Source: a virus
Length of the DNA: 45,685 bases
Strand: one strand, 5' to 3'
IMG/VR virus record: IMGVR_UViG_3300027908_000022
Span: 1-45,685 of that record
The first letter of the stretch is position 1; every line of letters starts with the position of its first letter. This document shows, one piece after another, positions 6,451 to 14,490 of the stretch. The notes under the pieces are model-generated. The model ran no database searches. It saw nothing but the letters and a program-made list of their open reading frames with translations, and was not told the origin of the DNA. Both the position numbers and the translations under genes were made by a program.

Positions 6451-8847
6451 ATGCAGGTCATTGAGCTCGGCGGCGTATCCGGCGTCGGCGGCTTGCCGGT
6501 TACGCACGGCCTCGGCCCGAGCGGCACCGGGATATTCGTCTCGGGTGATCAGCAGCTCGCCGGCTTCGAGCAGTCCGCCGTCGTCGCATTCACGGCCCCG
6601 CAAGGCATCGCGTCTTGGGGTTGGTTGCTGTCGACCGACAATTTCACTGAGCGCCGCAAGCGCAAGTGGAAGATGCAGTGGGAGCGCGAGGAAGAATCCA
6701 AACAGCAACGCAAGAAAGACCGCGAGAAAAAGCGGAAGCTCGAAGAGGCCGCGCGCGCCGCGGCAGCCGAGAAATCAAGGGGTGACGCGGCCCATACGTG
6801 GCTATTGCCCACACCGGATCCGCAGCCGGTCCGTGTACAACCGCCGCCGCCCCCTGTTTTTACATCCGTCCGATCTTTCCTCCCGGGGCTTTCCCAGACG
6901 GGTCGCGCCGGCGCGCGGCCCCCGCTCCGGTTCGGACTCGGCCGGTCCCGGCTGGGAGGGTTTGGGCAAAAGTCCGAGCTCGGATTCACCCCCGAACGCC
7001 GCGTAACGATTCAGCTCACGCTCGCAGGCTTCGGCCAGGCTGGGACGGTTTGGGAAGAAGTCCCCGTCTTCCCGGCTCGAGCGTACCAGGAGCTGGCCGG
7101 GCTCCGCGCGCGCGGCGCACTCCACCGCGAGCGGCCCGGGTTCCCGATCGCCGGCCGGAGCGCCCTGCCTGGCTTCGCCCAGCGCCACTACGGCCATGTC
7201 GACGGCGAGACGCCCGGCTTGAGGAGCCAGCTCGAAATCGAGCGCCAGGCCCACCAGGCGGCCATGGCGCGCGCCGACGAGGCCTTGGCCAGCCACCAGG
7301 CCGAGGCCGAGGCCAAGGCCGCCCAGGAGGCCGCGGAGCGCGCCGCGCGCATCGAGCGGCTCACGGCGGACCGGGAGCGCGAGATCGCCCGCCATCGCGT
7401 CGCCGTCATCGAGGCAGACCTCGGCCGGGCGGACGCCGAAGACGACGCGGAGATCGTGCGCACCATGTACGCCACGCTCCTCGAGGACCAGGGCTTGGCC
7501 TTCGCTCGGACGCTGGAGGCGGTCGTCATCCCCGCGCCCGTCGAGCCGCCGCGCCCCGCCGACGGGTGGGTCTTCGCCCGGGTCGAGCTCGGCCAGTTCG
7601 CCCAAGCGGCTCGAGCGGCCGTTACGGACCCGCTGGCCAACGTGACCGATGAAGAGTTCGGGGCGGTTGTATCGAAGCCCTCCTATGTGGCCGACCGGGT
7701 GGGATCCCTCGGGGAGCCGGACGATTTGGGCGAGCCCGAGGCTCAGCCGGAAGACCTGACGCCGCCGGCGCCCGACCTGGCGGCCGTCATCCCCATCGAC
7801 CGGAAGAAGCGCGAGTTCCACGAGGATCCCGTGCGCGAGGTCAGCCCGGGCCGATGGCGGTGGGGCAAGAGCGGCAAGACCTACAAATCGAAGGCAGCCG
7901 CGCAACGGCAAGCCGCGGCGATCTACGCGTCCGGCTGGCGTGGGGATGCATTGCGCGCCAAGGCCGCGCCACTCAAGCCGAGCCCGCGCGCCGAAACACG
8001 GTACGCGTTGGACCTCCAGCAAATCATGAAGGCGGTCCATGCCGCTGCGCTGCATATCGTCCACCGGGAACTGAAGCCGCACAAGTCGGAGCTACACCAG
8101 GACAGCATCGGCGACGCAAAAAGCCGGCTGCACAAGCTTTCGTATCAGCTGGCGCCGTGGCTGCGCATGCACGTCGCGAACGCTTTCAACCGAATGTCCG
8201 GCGAGGTCCGCACCCATTCGGGTACAGCGGCCAAGCTGGTCGGCGTCCCTCTGCGCCAATCCTTGAGCCTCGACCGGCTGATTGACGAGACCCGTCAGGC
8301 CAACGTCAACCTGATCACGAATGCAAGCTCGACATTCCTCGACCAGGTCCGAGACGTCCTGGACGAATACGGGGATCTGCCCGCGGGCCGCGGCGCGGGC
8401 GAAGAGCGGCTCGCCGACCTCGAGGAAGGCGCCGTGCCGCGCATGCTGAGCGAGGCGCTACAGCAACGCGTGGACGTGAGCAAGAGCCGCGCGCAGACCA
8501 TCGCGAGAGACCAGGTCATTCGCCTGAACTCCAAGGTTCACGAGAAGCGCGCACGGTCGGCCGGCACGACTCACTATCGGTGGTCTACTTCAAGAGATGA
8601 GCGTGTGTCCGGGGACCCGAGCGGCAAGTATCCGAAGGCCGAGCCGAGTCACTTCGATCGCGACGGGAAAGTCTTCGCGTGGGACGATCCGCCCGACGAG
8701 GACTCCTACGACGGGCACCCAGGACAGAATCGGCCGAATTGTCGATGCGTCGCGTTGCCGATTATCGACGAGCTGGAGGATGACGACACCGAGTCGGAGC
8801 CGGAGCCGGAGGAGTCGAGCGACGACGACGAAGCGGCCGAAGGCTAG
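6451..8847 (+). CDS. Head morphogenesis protein (Mu F / SPP1 gp7 type) with long N-terminal extension
   Basis: 798 residues. The C-terminal ~200 residues carry the Mu-F/SPP1-gp7 head morphogenesis pattern: SRAQTIARDQVIRLNSKVHEKR (679-700, helix), the THYRWSTSRDERV region (707-719) and GHPGQNRPNCRC (755-766), then an acidic tail. Residues 453-495 (GRWRWGKSGKTYKSKAAAQRQ region) match segments common in such minor head proteins. Two coiled coils are predicted by eye at 66-108 (very basic) and 256-345. The N-terminal 250 residues contain five copies of an L-x-G-[FL]-x-Q motif (36-41, 144-149, 168-173, 191-196, 239-244). The protein should attach to the portal/procapsid and aid head assembly. Usual family length is roughly 250-450, so the N-terminal half is an unusual addition. 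Confidence 0.85.
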   Translation: MQVIELGGVSGVGGLPVTHGLGPSGTGIFVSGDQQLAGFEQSAVVAFTAPQGIASWGWLLSTDNFTERRKRKWKMQWEREEESKQQRKKDREKKRKLEEAARAAAAEKSRGDAAHTWLLPTPDPQPVRVQPPPPPVFTSVRSFLPGLSQTGRAGARPPLRFGLGRSRLGGFGQKSELGFTPERRVTIQLTLAGFGQAGTVWEEVPVFPARAYQELAGLRARGALHRERPGFPIAGRSALPGFAQRHYGHVDGETPGLRSQLEIERQAHQAAMARADEALASHQAEAEAKAAQEAAERAARIERLTADREREIARHRVAVIEADLGRADAEDDAEIVRTMYATLLEDQGLAFARTLEAVVIPAPVEPPRPADGWVFARVELGQFAQAARAAVTDPLANVTDEEFGAVVSKPSYVADRVGSLGEPDDLGEPEAQPEDLTPPAPDLAAVIPIDRKKREFHEDPVREVSPGRWRWGKSGKTYKSKAAAQRQAAAIYASGWRGDALRAKAAPLKPSPRAETRYALDLQQIMKAVHAAALHIVHRELKPHKSELHQDSIGDAKSRLHKLSYQLAPWLRMHVANAFNRMSGEVRTHSGTAAKLVGVPLRQSLSLDRLIDETRQANVNLITNASSTFLDQVRDVLDEYGDLPAGRGAGEERLADLEEGAVPRMLSEALQQRVDVSKSRAQTIARDQVIRLNSKVHEKRARSAGTTHYRWSTSRDERVSGDPSGKYPKAEPSHFDRDGKVFAWDDPPDEDSYDGHPGQNRPNCRCVALPIIDELEDDDTESEPEPEESSDDDEAAEG

Positions 8848-9221
8848 AGCGCACTTACCTCAGTTCTTCGTACAAGCACGGCGCCCAGGCACGTAGTGCA
8901 CTTCAGCATGGTGTAGTTGATCCCCGGGGCCGTCGTCGGCGAATCGACATAGTTGGCGTAGACGTCTTGGATCACGTAGGCCGACTTCCCGCCGCATAAT
9001 GGACAGTCGATATCCTTGACGGGAGCCTCGGGCACTCCCAGCAGCTCCCGTGCAATGCCCTTGGCGTGGTCTATGGTGCGGGCGTGCAGGACCAGCTCGA
9101 GCGCGCGCACTGCGGCGTTGCGCTCCGCCCATGCCGTATCCACCGTCCGTCCCGCGCAGTGGTGACACGGCTGCCGGTGCTGGCGGCTGCAGTCGTCAGG
9201 AAGAAGGCGAGGTCGGCTCAT
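8844..9221 (-). CDS. Small zinc-binding phage protein carrying the repeated motif
   Basis: 125 residues, converging with the head gene (stops overlap by four bases). Cysteine pairs are CHHC near residue 19, CPLC near 73 and CTTC near 108, suggesting one or two zinc ribbons. Between the last two pairs lies the segment ANYVDSPTTAPGINYT shared with the structural protein at 115-801, interrupting an otherwise ordinary zinc-ribbon spacing. Its start overlaps the stop of 9218-9451 (ATGA). Function unknown. Confidence 0.7.
   Translation of the reverse strand: MSRPRLLPDDCSRQHRQPCHHCAGRTVDTAWAERNAAVRALELVLHARTIDHAKGIARELLGVPEAPVKDIDCPLCGGKSAYVIQDVYANYVDSPTTAPGINYTMLKCTTCLGAVLVRRTEVSAL
8911..8957 (-). 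repeat. 47-nt repeat, copy B (coding, inverted)
   Basis: Inverted partner of 577-623; 42 of 47 bases identical, with a 20-base exact core at 8938-8957. Read in frame inside the zinc protein. Confidence 0.9.
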
Positions 9222-9451
9222 GACAACTTCGTCGTCGTCAAGCCTGGCGCCATCGCCGATAAGTCCCCTTCAATAATGTCGGCCAGTCTTCGAAGGGCTC
9301 CCGGGATGAGAACCGCATCCTCCCCCGTCACGTGGCACTCGAACCCGTTCCCGCGGTCGCCATGGATGACGATCAGCAAAACGCCACGTGCGCGGGTCCT
9401 CTCCCGGATGATCTCCGCTTCTGCGTCGTACGCGCCCGGCCCGATCGCCAT
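9218..9451 (-). CDS. Small phage protein, unknown
   Basis: 77 residues, acidic, starting MAIGPGAYDAEAE. The ATG at 9451 overlaps the upstream stop (ATGA), and the 3' end overlaps the next start in the same way, which fixes both boundaries. Predicted alpha/beta with a hydrophobic central strand (GVLLIVIHGD). No family recognised. Confidence 0.7.
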   Translation of the reverse strand: MAIGPGAYDAEAEIIRERTRARGVLLIVIHGDRGNGFECHVTGEDAVLIPGALRRLADIIEGDLSAMAPGLTTTKLS

Positions 9452-10041
9452 CACTCGCCCCCTGGAAGACTCGCATACAGCGCCTCGATCCACTGCTTGC
9501 GCTCCGCGGTTCGCGCCAGCTCCTCCGCGCAACGCTTCGCGTGAGAGACAATGGACTCGCGCGTGCTCTCGATCTTGTCGGCCAGCCACTGCTTCGGGTC
9601 GTTCGGTACTGTATCGGTGTACGGTGTCCAATCGCTCCTGCAGAGGTCGATCTGTTCGAGCATGAATCGCTGGAGCCCCTCGTGTTGCTCCGTGGGCGGC
9701 TTCCACGCCTCGACCTTGGCGCGCATCGACGCGTAGCGCTTGCGCGTCTTCTCGCACTTGGCCAGGTGCGCCGCGTTGGCTCTCGTGATGCGCGAGACCT
9801 CGGCGTTGAACAAGGCCAGCGCGGCCACACTACTGAGGCCTTCGAGCTCGCGCAACGTGGCCCGAACGCGTTCGGCTTCTTCCGCGTGATAGTGGCTCGC
9901 CTCCGGCGCCTTCGGCAGGTCGTCCATGGGGTCATCGCGCTGATGGATACAGGCTCCCATGCCGCGAGCACACCGCAGGGCGAACTCGCGTAGCGTCAGA
10001 TCGGGCTTCTCTTCGATGATCGCGGTATATCCTGTGGGCAT
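9451..10041 (-). CDS. Conserved phage protein (MPTGYT family), unknown function
   Basis: 196 residues from ATG 10041, chosen because AAAGGGA lies at the right distance upstream and because this N-terminus (MPTGYTAIIEE, then FALRCARGMGAC and a DDP motif) recurs in a widespread phage family, as I recall it. The middle (residues about 55-150) is helical and coiled-coil-like. The family is usually found among small accessory genes; its role is not known. Confidence 0.75.
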   Translation of the reverse strand: MPTGYTAIIEEKPDLTLREFALRCARGMGACIHQRDDPMDDLPKAPEASHYHAEEAERVRATLRELEGLSSVAALALFNAEVSRITRANAAHLAKCEKTRKRYASMRAKVEAWKPPTEQHEGLQRFMLEQIDLCRSDWTPYTDTVPNDPKQWLADKIESTRESIVSHAKRCAEELARTAERKQWIEALYASLPGGE

Positions 10042-10054
10042 GACTCGGTCCCTT

Positions 10055-10261
10055 TCACCCGTGATTCCACCACGCACCGATGCGGCCCACGAGCCATAGA
10101 GTCGTCCCAGCGAGGAACATCACGGCGCCGACCGCCGGGGGCTCATGGCTCTGCACGAGGCCCACGCACATCACGGGCGACAAGAGAAGCAAGAGCACGC
10201 CGACGAGCTGTACGCTTTTCCACTTTTTGCTGGTCTTTTCGATGGTCTGTACCTGGTTCAT
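10055..10261 (-). CDS. Small two-helix membrane protein
   Basis: 68 residues. Two hydrophobic segments (about 17-34 and 43-62) separated by a short polar loop (QSHEPPAV), preceded by a basic N-terminus (KTSKKWK). Inner-membrane location is expected. Size and topology are compatible with a holin-like or accessory membrane protein, but no endolysin lies beside it, so no lysis role is claimed. Confidence 0.65.
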   Translation of the reverse strand: MNQVQTIEKTSKKWKSVQLVGVLLLLLSPVMCVGLVQSHEPPAVGAVMFLAGTTLWLVGRIGAWWNHG

Positions 10262-10434
10262 GTCGTCACCCTTCCCTTCTTTTGTCCTGGTAGCTTGATT
10301 CCGAGCTTCATCGCCGCGCGCTCGATGCGCTCAGCCGATGCGGCGCGCACGTCGTCGCCAGCGAGATAGCTCGTGACGGTTCTTCGGTCGCATTCGCTTT
10401 CGGCCGAAAGCCGCAATATCTCTTGTCGGGTCAT
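10258..10434 (-). CDS. Small HTH DNA-binding protein
   Basis: 58 residues from ATG 10434. The pattern ILRLSAESECDRRTVTSYLAG followed by RIERAAMKLGI is a LacI/Xre-like helix-turn-helix. It is clearly related to the protein at 28976-29206 (shared xLRLSxExxCDxxTVxxxxxG and xLGI). It overlaps the membrane protein gene by four bases. Probably a transcriptional regulator. Confidence 0.75.
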   Translation of the reverse strand: MTRQEILRLSAESECDRRTVTSYLAGDDVRAASAERIERAAMKLGIKLPGQKKGRVTT

Positions 10435-10564
10435 CGTGGTCGCTCGTCTCGTTCTGGTCCTACGCCGCCCGGTGGGTGTTCGCGCCACCATCGGATGACG
10501 CTCGCTGCATTGTCCGGAGCCTCGCACAATATCACAACCTGCTGTCGCTCCCATATGAAGCTAC

Positions 10565-10593
10565 CGGGACGCCCGGCTAACCCGAGCGTCCCG
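10565..10593 (-). terminator. GC-rich hairpin between left tract and HTH gene
   Basis: Arms CGGGACGC (10565-10572) and GCGTCCCG (10586-10593) are perfect complements and the loop can add a further CGG/CCG pairing. There is no U-tract, so it may be a rho-independent-like terminator, an attenuator or a boundary element. The spacer 10435-10564 and 10594-10654 shows no gene. Confidence 0.5.
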
Positions 10594-10654
10594 TGGACAT
10601 CAACGCACCACACGTACCATGCGCCCATCGCGTGGCTTACGTGGACCCATTGTC

Positions 10655-11077
10655 CCTGATGAATTCTGCCGCTCCAAGCCATACTGGTCCCGCCCTTGCC
10701 TCGACTGCCTAGCCGTGCGCCGCCGCCCAATCCGGTCCTATCCCATCCTGCCCCGCCGCTCCGACGAGCCGCCTTTCCCGTCCTTTCCCTGCCTGCCGTT
10801 CCTCTCCCGTCAGACCATTCCGATCCGGTCCGTTCCATGCCTGCCCGTCCGCTCCGACCCATCCGATCCGCCCGGTCCGCTCCGGTCAATGCCAAGCCTG
10901 CCGTGCCTCGCCTGTCCGCTCGCTTCCGATCCTAGCCTGCCGAGCCGACCCAACCGATCCGATCCCTTCCTGGACTTGCCTGCCGAGCCGGTCCTGTTCC
11001 ACCAGTACCCGCCTATCCTGCCACGCCCGTCCGATCCAATCCGATCCGCCACGTCCCATCCTATCCTGCCGAAGCTG
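10655..11077. repeat. Degenerate pentamer tract, left arm (G-rich on minus strand)
   Basis: About 420 bases without a credible gene. On the plus strand CC doublets recur nearly every five bases (words gatcc, cttcc, ttgcc, tgccg, gtcct). It is the mirror image in strand sense of the 12634-14456 tract, and the two bracket the genes at 11078-12543. Frames look open only because the tract lacks stop-forming triplets; the translations are Pro/Ser/Arg low complexity. Confidence 0.8.
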
Positions 11078-11710
11078 TTATTCCGCCGCCTTATCTCGCA
11101 TTGCCGCCCTCGACGCCTCGAACATGTCGATCGCCTCTCGCATCGAGGCCACGAAGTCGACGTAATGCTCCGGCACGTTGCTCGTGCGACACCAAAATTC
11201 GAGCTGCCGGAATGCGCCGGCGACCAGCGCAAACCGCGCCGACGCCACGCGTGACGACAGGTCGAAACGTTCCCTGGCATCGGAGGCAAGCACGTTCGTG
11301 CGGCCGCGTCTCTCCTTGCCGTCCGCATCTCGGAACGTCGGAACATCGTCGACGTTGACCAGCATTGCCTCGCCGTGCACTCCCGGGACATTGGCGGTCA
11401 CGACACGAACAGACCGGATGAACTTCCGACAATATTCGAGATGGGTCATCTCGATCGCCCGCTTGTCGGACGGCATGTAGTGCCACAGCACGCTCTCGCG
11501 ATTCGCGCGCATGTACGCGTAAATCTGCTTGGCCGACACCATCGGGACGTCGACCGCATTCAGGCGGGCGATCGCCAATAGCTCGGGCGCGATTCGATCT
11601 CGGACGTCTTCGGACGTCCACGGAAAACCGTCGGCACTCGTGATGGTGCCGAGGCGAGGAGCGCGCGCCGCTTTCTTCAGCGGCGCGGCTCCCGGCTTCG
11701 ACTTCTTCAT
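11078..11710 (-). CDS. Phage protein of unknown function in tract-flanked cassette
   Basis: 210 residues with a basic, Ala/Pro-rich N-terminus (MKKSKPGAAPLKKAARAP) followed by a mixed alpha/beta body. Features include RDRIAPELLAIARLN, a VRVVTANVPGVHGEA strand region and a C-terminal helical half with single Cys residues. The start overlaps the stop of 11707-12543 by four bases, so both are one operon transcribed from the promoter near 12.6 kb. No enzyme motif was recognised. Confidence 0.75.
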   Translation of the reverse strand: MKKSKPGAAPLKKAARAPRLGTITSADGFPWTSEDVRDRIAPELLAIARLNAVDVPMVSAKQIYAYMRANRESVLWHYMPSDKRAIEMTHLEYCRKFIRSVRVVTANVPGVHGEAMLVNVDDVPTFRDADGKERRGRTNVLASDARERFDLSSRVASARFALVAGAFRQLEFWCRTSNVPEHYVDFVASMREAIDMFEASRAAMRDKAAE

Positions 11711-12543
11711 TCGGCCTCAGCCTCGGCCGACTCGTCCGCTTCGTGACGACCAACGGCCCCGTTCACGGTGTTGACCGCCCCCATCGCCCTGCGCGGCATG
11801 TTCGACCGGTCCTTGTCGGCCACGATCGTGGTCGCGGCACGGAGCAGCTCCGGCGGGATCTTGAACATCCTCTCCGGCAGCGAGCAGGCCTTGACGATCG
11901 CGTCGACGCTCTTCTCGGGAAGCGCCTCGACGGTGAAGCTCCCGAGATCGCCGCCCTTCTGCTGCCGGAACTCGCAGAGCCCGACTTCCTGGCCCGCCTG
12001 TCGCAGCGCGAGCACGATTTTCGCCGCCGGGATCACGTTGTGCGGATACCGAATGACGACGTCAATATACCAGTCGGTATAAAGGCATCGCGCGCGAACG
12101 TCCGGCACGCGATCATTCCACGGTCCGACTTCGACGATGCGCACGTCCATTTCGTGCGCGCCGTGAATCGGCGCCGTATGGCCCATGATGCGGACCTTCT
12201 GTTTGATCTCGCTGGGCTTGACGCTCTTGCCCGTGGCCGACGCGCCGCTGACGAGGCAGGCCTTGATCGTTCGGCACGGGAGCACGTGCTCGTCCTTGAC
12301 GTTGCGGTAATGCGACGACTCGTATTCGCTCGTCAGGTCTTTGGGCCGTTGCGGCATGTCGTGGCCGGTCATTCGAGAGAGCATCTCGATAACGGCTTTT
12401 TCGCTCCATTGATGAACAAGAAGCGCGTCGCCGCGAATTCGGACCGGCATGAGCGCGAGATCGCCGCTCAACACCTGAAACGGATCGTGATTCGACTGCT
12501 CCGCGACTTCGGGCTCGTTTGCCTTCTTCTTCTTCGCTGCCAT
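11707..12543 (-). CDS. Conserved phage protein (VxxxIRG..LLVHQWSEKA type)
   Basis: 278 residues from ATG 12543, which has GAGGAA upstream; an upstream in-frame start at 12612 would lie inside the promoter. Lysine-rich N-terminus (AAKKKKAN), then LMPVRIRGDALLVHQWSEKAVIEML, a family signature I have seen in many phage proteins of undefined function, followed by DLTSEYESSHYR, LPCRTIKACLVSGAS, a strand-rich middle and CEFRQQKGGDLGSF near the C-terminus. The fold might be RAMP/Cas7-like or nucleic-acid binding, but this is only an impression. First gene of the two-gene cassette. Confidence 0.7.
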   Translation of the reverse strand: MAAKKKKANEPEVAEQSNHDPFQVLSGDLALMPVRIRGDALLVHQWSEKAVIEMLSRMTGHDMPQRPKDLTSEYESSHYRNVKDEHVLPCRTIKACLVSGASATGKSVKPSEIKQKVRIMGHTAPIHGAHEMDVRIVEVGPWNDRVPDVRARCLYTDWYIDVVIRYPHNVIPAAKIVLALRQAGQEVGLCEFRQQKGGDLGSFTVEALPEKSVDAIVKACSLPERMFKIPPELLRAATTIVADKDRSNMPRRAMGAVNTVNGAVGRHEADESAEAEAE

Positions 12544-12590
12544 GTTCGGTTCCTCGGCCTTTCGTTTGCGCCTTGACGACGCGTTGCAAG

Positions 12591-12633
12591 ATGTAGCAAC
12601 ATGGCGCGGCATCGGTCAAGTATATTTTGACCG
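12591..12633 (-). promoter_or_regulatory. Leftward promoter with GTCAA-N7-TTGAC inverted repeat
   Basis: Minus-strand -35 TTGACC (12619-12614), 17-base spacer, -10 CTACAT (12596-12591), about 50 bases before ATG 12543. The -35 is one arm of the perfect inverted repeat CGGTCAA / TTGACCG (12613-12619 and 12627-12633) with a 7-base AT-rich centre. A second inverted repeat, GTTGC/GCAAC, overlaps the -10 (12583-12600). Half-site and spacing equal those of the 44.8 kb divergent promoter. Confidence 0.65.
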
Positions 12634-14456
12634 TCTCAGGGCAGGATGGGAACGGCGAGGACGGGTGGCACGGAGGGAACGGGGCGCGGCAGCGGCAGGC
12701 GAGGACTGGCGAAGAGCGGACGGGACGGGACAGGAGCGTACGGGCACGGCAGGCTTGGCGACGGATGTGGAGTGGAGCGGGCAGGATGGCGCGGCAGGCT
12801 CGGATGGAATGGAGCGGATCGGGCACGGCTCGGCATGGCATGACAGGCTAGGATGGAAGTGGACGGGAATGGGCGGGCGGTGCGCGGCAGGAGCGGCAAG
12901 GACCGGACAGGTCGGCGTGGCAAGGCAGTCATGGCACGACACGGCGACGGGTGGAGCGGAAGCGCACGGCGGGGCAGTCATGGCGGTGAGGGATCGGGAA
13001 GCGACGGGTCATAATGGGCAATGCGCGGCAGCGGCAGGCAGGGAAGGGTCTGATCGGAATGGAGAGGCAAGATCGTGGCATGGCAGGCAGGGAACGGCGT
13101 GACACGAACCGGCATAGCGTGGCCCGGCAGGCAAGGAAAGGCGCGGACGTGACGGGATCGGAACGGACCGGCACGGCCCGGCAGGATAGGCAGTGACGGA
13201 TAGGGGAGCGGTCGGAGGGGAACGGCTCGGCAGGCGCGGACAGGTGACATGTGGACCGGTGGGTACGGTCGGCTCGGCATGGCAGGCAGGCAGGGACCGG
13301 ACTGGATGGGACGGGAGCGGAGAGAATGGCTCGGCAGGCATGACTGGGCGGGCGTGGCTTGGCGTGGCTGGGAAGGGCAGGATAGGCGTGCACCGGATCG
13401 GATCGGCTGGGCAGGCAAGGACTGGACTGGAGCGGCTCGGCCCGGCAGGCTTGGATTGGACAGGAGAGTAGCGGACAGCGAGGCAAGGCAGGATAGGCAG
13501 GGCACGGTACGGAAGGGATCGGATCGGCTATGGCTTGGCAGGCTGGGAAGGGATCGGATTGGACAGGGACGGGATTGGCTCAGCAGGCTAGGCAGTATTG
13601 GGGTCCGGACTGGAGCGGCAGATCGTGGCAGGGCAGGCAAGGCAAGGCGAGTAGCGGCACGGCGTGGCCCGGCATGACAGGCAAGGACGGGACGGGCTCG
13701 GCGGTCACATGGCCGGGCAGTCGTGGAGAGCATGGTCGCGGCCGGAGAAGGGCTGGGTGAGCCAGGAGTGGCTTAGGACGGGATCGGACAGGCGAGGCTT
13801 GGCAGGCTGGGAAGAATATGGAACGGCAGATCATTGGAACGGCGTGGCAGGATGGGACCGCATCGGAGTGGAGTCGACAGGACTGGCAATGGCCGGGCAG
13901 GCTAGGCGGCGAGTGGCGCGGATTGGAGCGGCGTTGGCAGGATTGGAGAGGACAGGATGGGTTGGCGGGGCAAGGCTGGGCAGGATGGGACCGCACAGGA
14001 CCGGAGTGGACAGGCGTGGCAAGGCTGGGCAGGCTTGGATGGTATCGGCGAAGGATGGGAGGGCGCGGTCAGGCGTGGCAGGAATGGCTGGGATCGTCAC
14101 GGACGGGACGGGACGGGCGCGGACGGCAGGCGAGGAATGGTCTGGATAGGACTGGCGCGGAATGACACGGAGAGGCATGGGGCGGCAGAAGGGGAGAGGA
14201 GCGGATGTGACAGGAGCGGAAGGGCAAGTCAGGCTAGGATCGGTCGGACAGGTTGGCGCGGAATGCCAGGCAGGGATCGGACCGGGGGGATTGGGAAGGA
14301 CGGGATCGGCTCGGCAGGCTAGGAGAGGAGAGAAGGAGCGGCCAGGCCGGGCAGGCAGGGCACGTCTAGGTGACACCGGAGTGCACCGGACCGGAAGGGC
14401 AGGAATGGCACGGACGGGACCGGACCGGCCGGAGAAGGGCTGGGCAGGCTCGGATA
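12634..14456. repeat. Degenerate GG-pentamer tract, right arm (1.8 kb, G-rich on plus strand)
   Basis: About 1.8 kb in which GG doublets recur on the plus strand with a period near five bases (ggatc, ggatt, ggaca, ggact, ggagc, ggctt, and frequent ggcagg). There is no exact tandem unit; the period is kept while the other bases vary. All six frames are long and open for compositional reasons and give only Gly/Arg/Ala/Trp or Pro/Ser/Cys/Arg low complexity, so no gene is called. It is bounded on the right by the hairpin after the terminase gene and on the left by a promoter pointing away. It should be prone to two-tetrad G-quadruplexes on the plus strand. Confidence 0.85.
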
Positions 14457-14490
14457 ACGCAGCGGGCGATAAGCGATTCGCCCGCTGCGT
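14457..14490 (-). terminator. Strong hairpin at the end of the terminase gene
   Basis: Arms ACGCAGCGGGCGA (14457-14469) and TCGCCCGCTGCGT (14478-14490) are perfect 13-base complements with an 8-base loop. One arm includes the last base of the terminase stop codon. No clear U-tract follows, but the stem is strong enough to end or protect the leftward terminase mRNA before the pentamer tract. Confidence 0.75.

Noticed and set aside
6802-8082. 426-codon minus-strand frame opposite the head protein gene
   Set aside because: Antisense shadow; no ribosome site and no recognisable domain.
10431-11254. Frames of up to 211 codons over the left tract
   Set aside because: Same compositional cause; Pro/Ser/Arg repeats without family resemblance, overlapping the real gene at 11078.
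12542-14450. Several open frames of 100-250 codons on both strands across the large tract
   Set aside because: They arise because the GG/CC period-5 texture rarely makes stop codons. Translations are low complexity (Gly/Arg/Trp or Pro/Ser/Cys), overlap in all frames and lack ribosome sites.
10655-14456. CRISPR array
   Set aside because: No repeat of constant sequence with spacers; only a degenerate five-base period.
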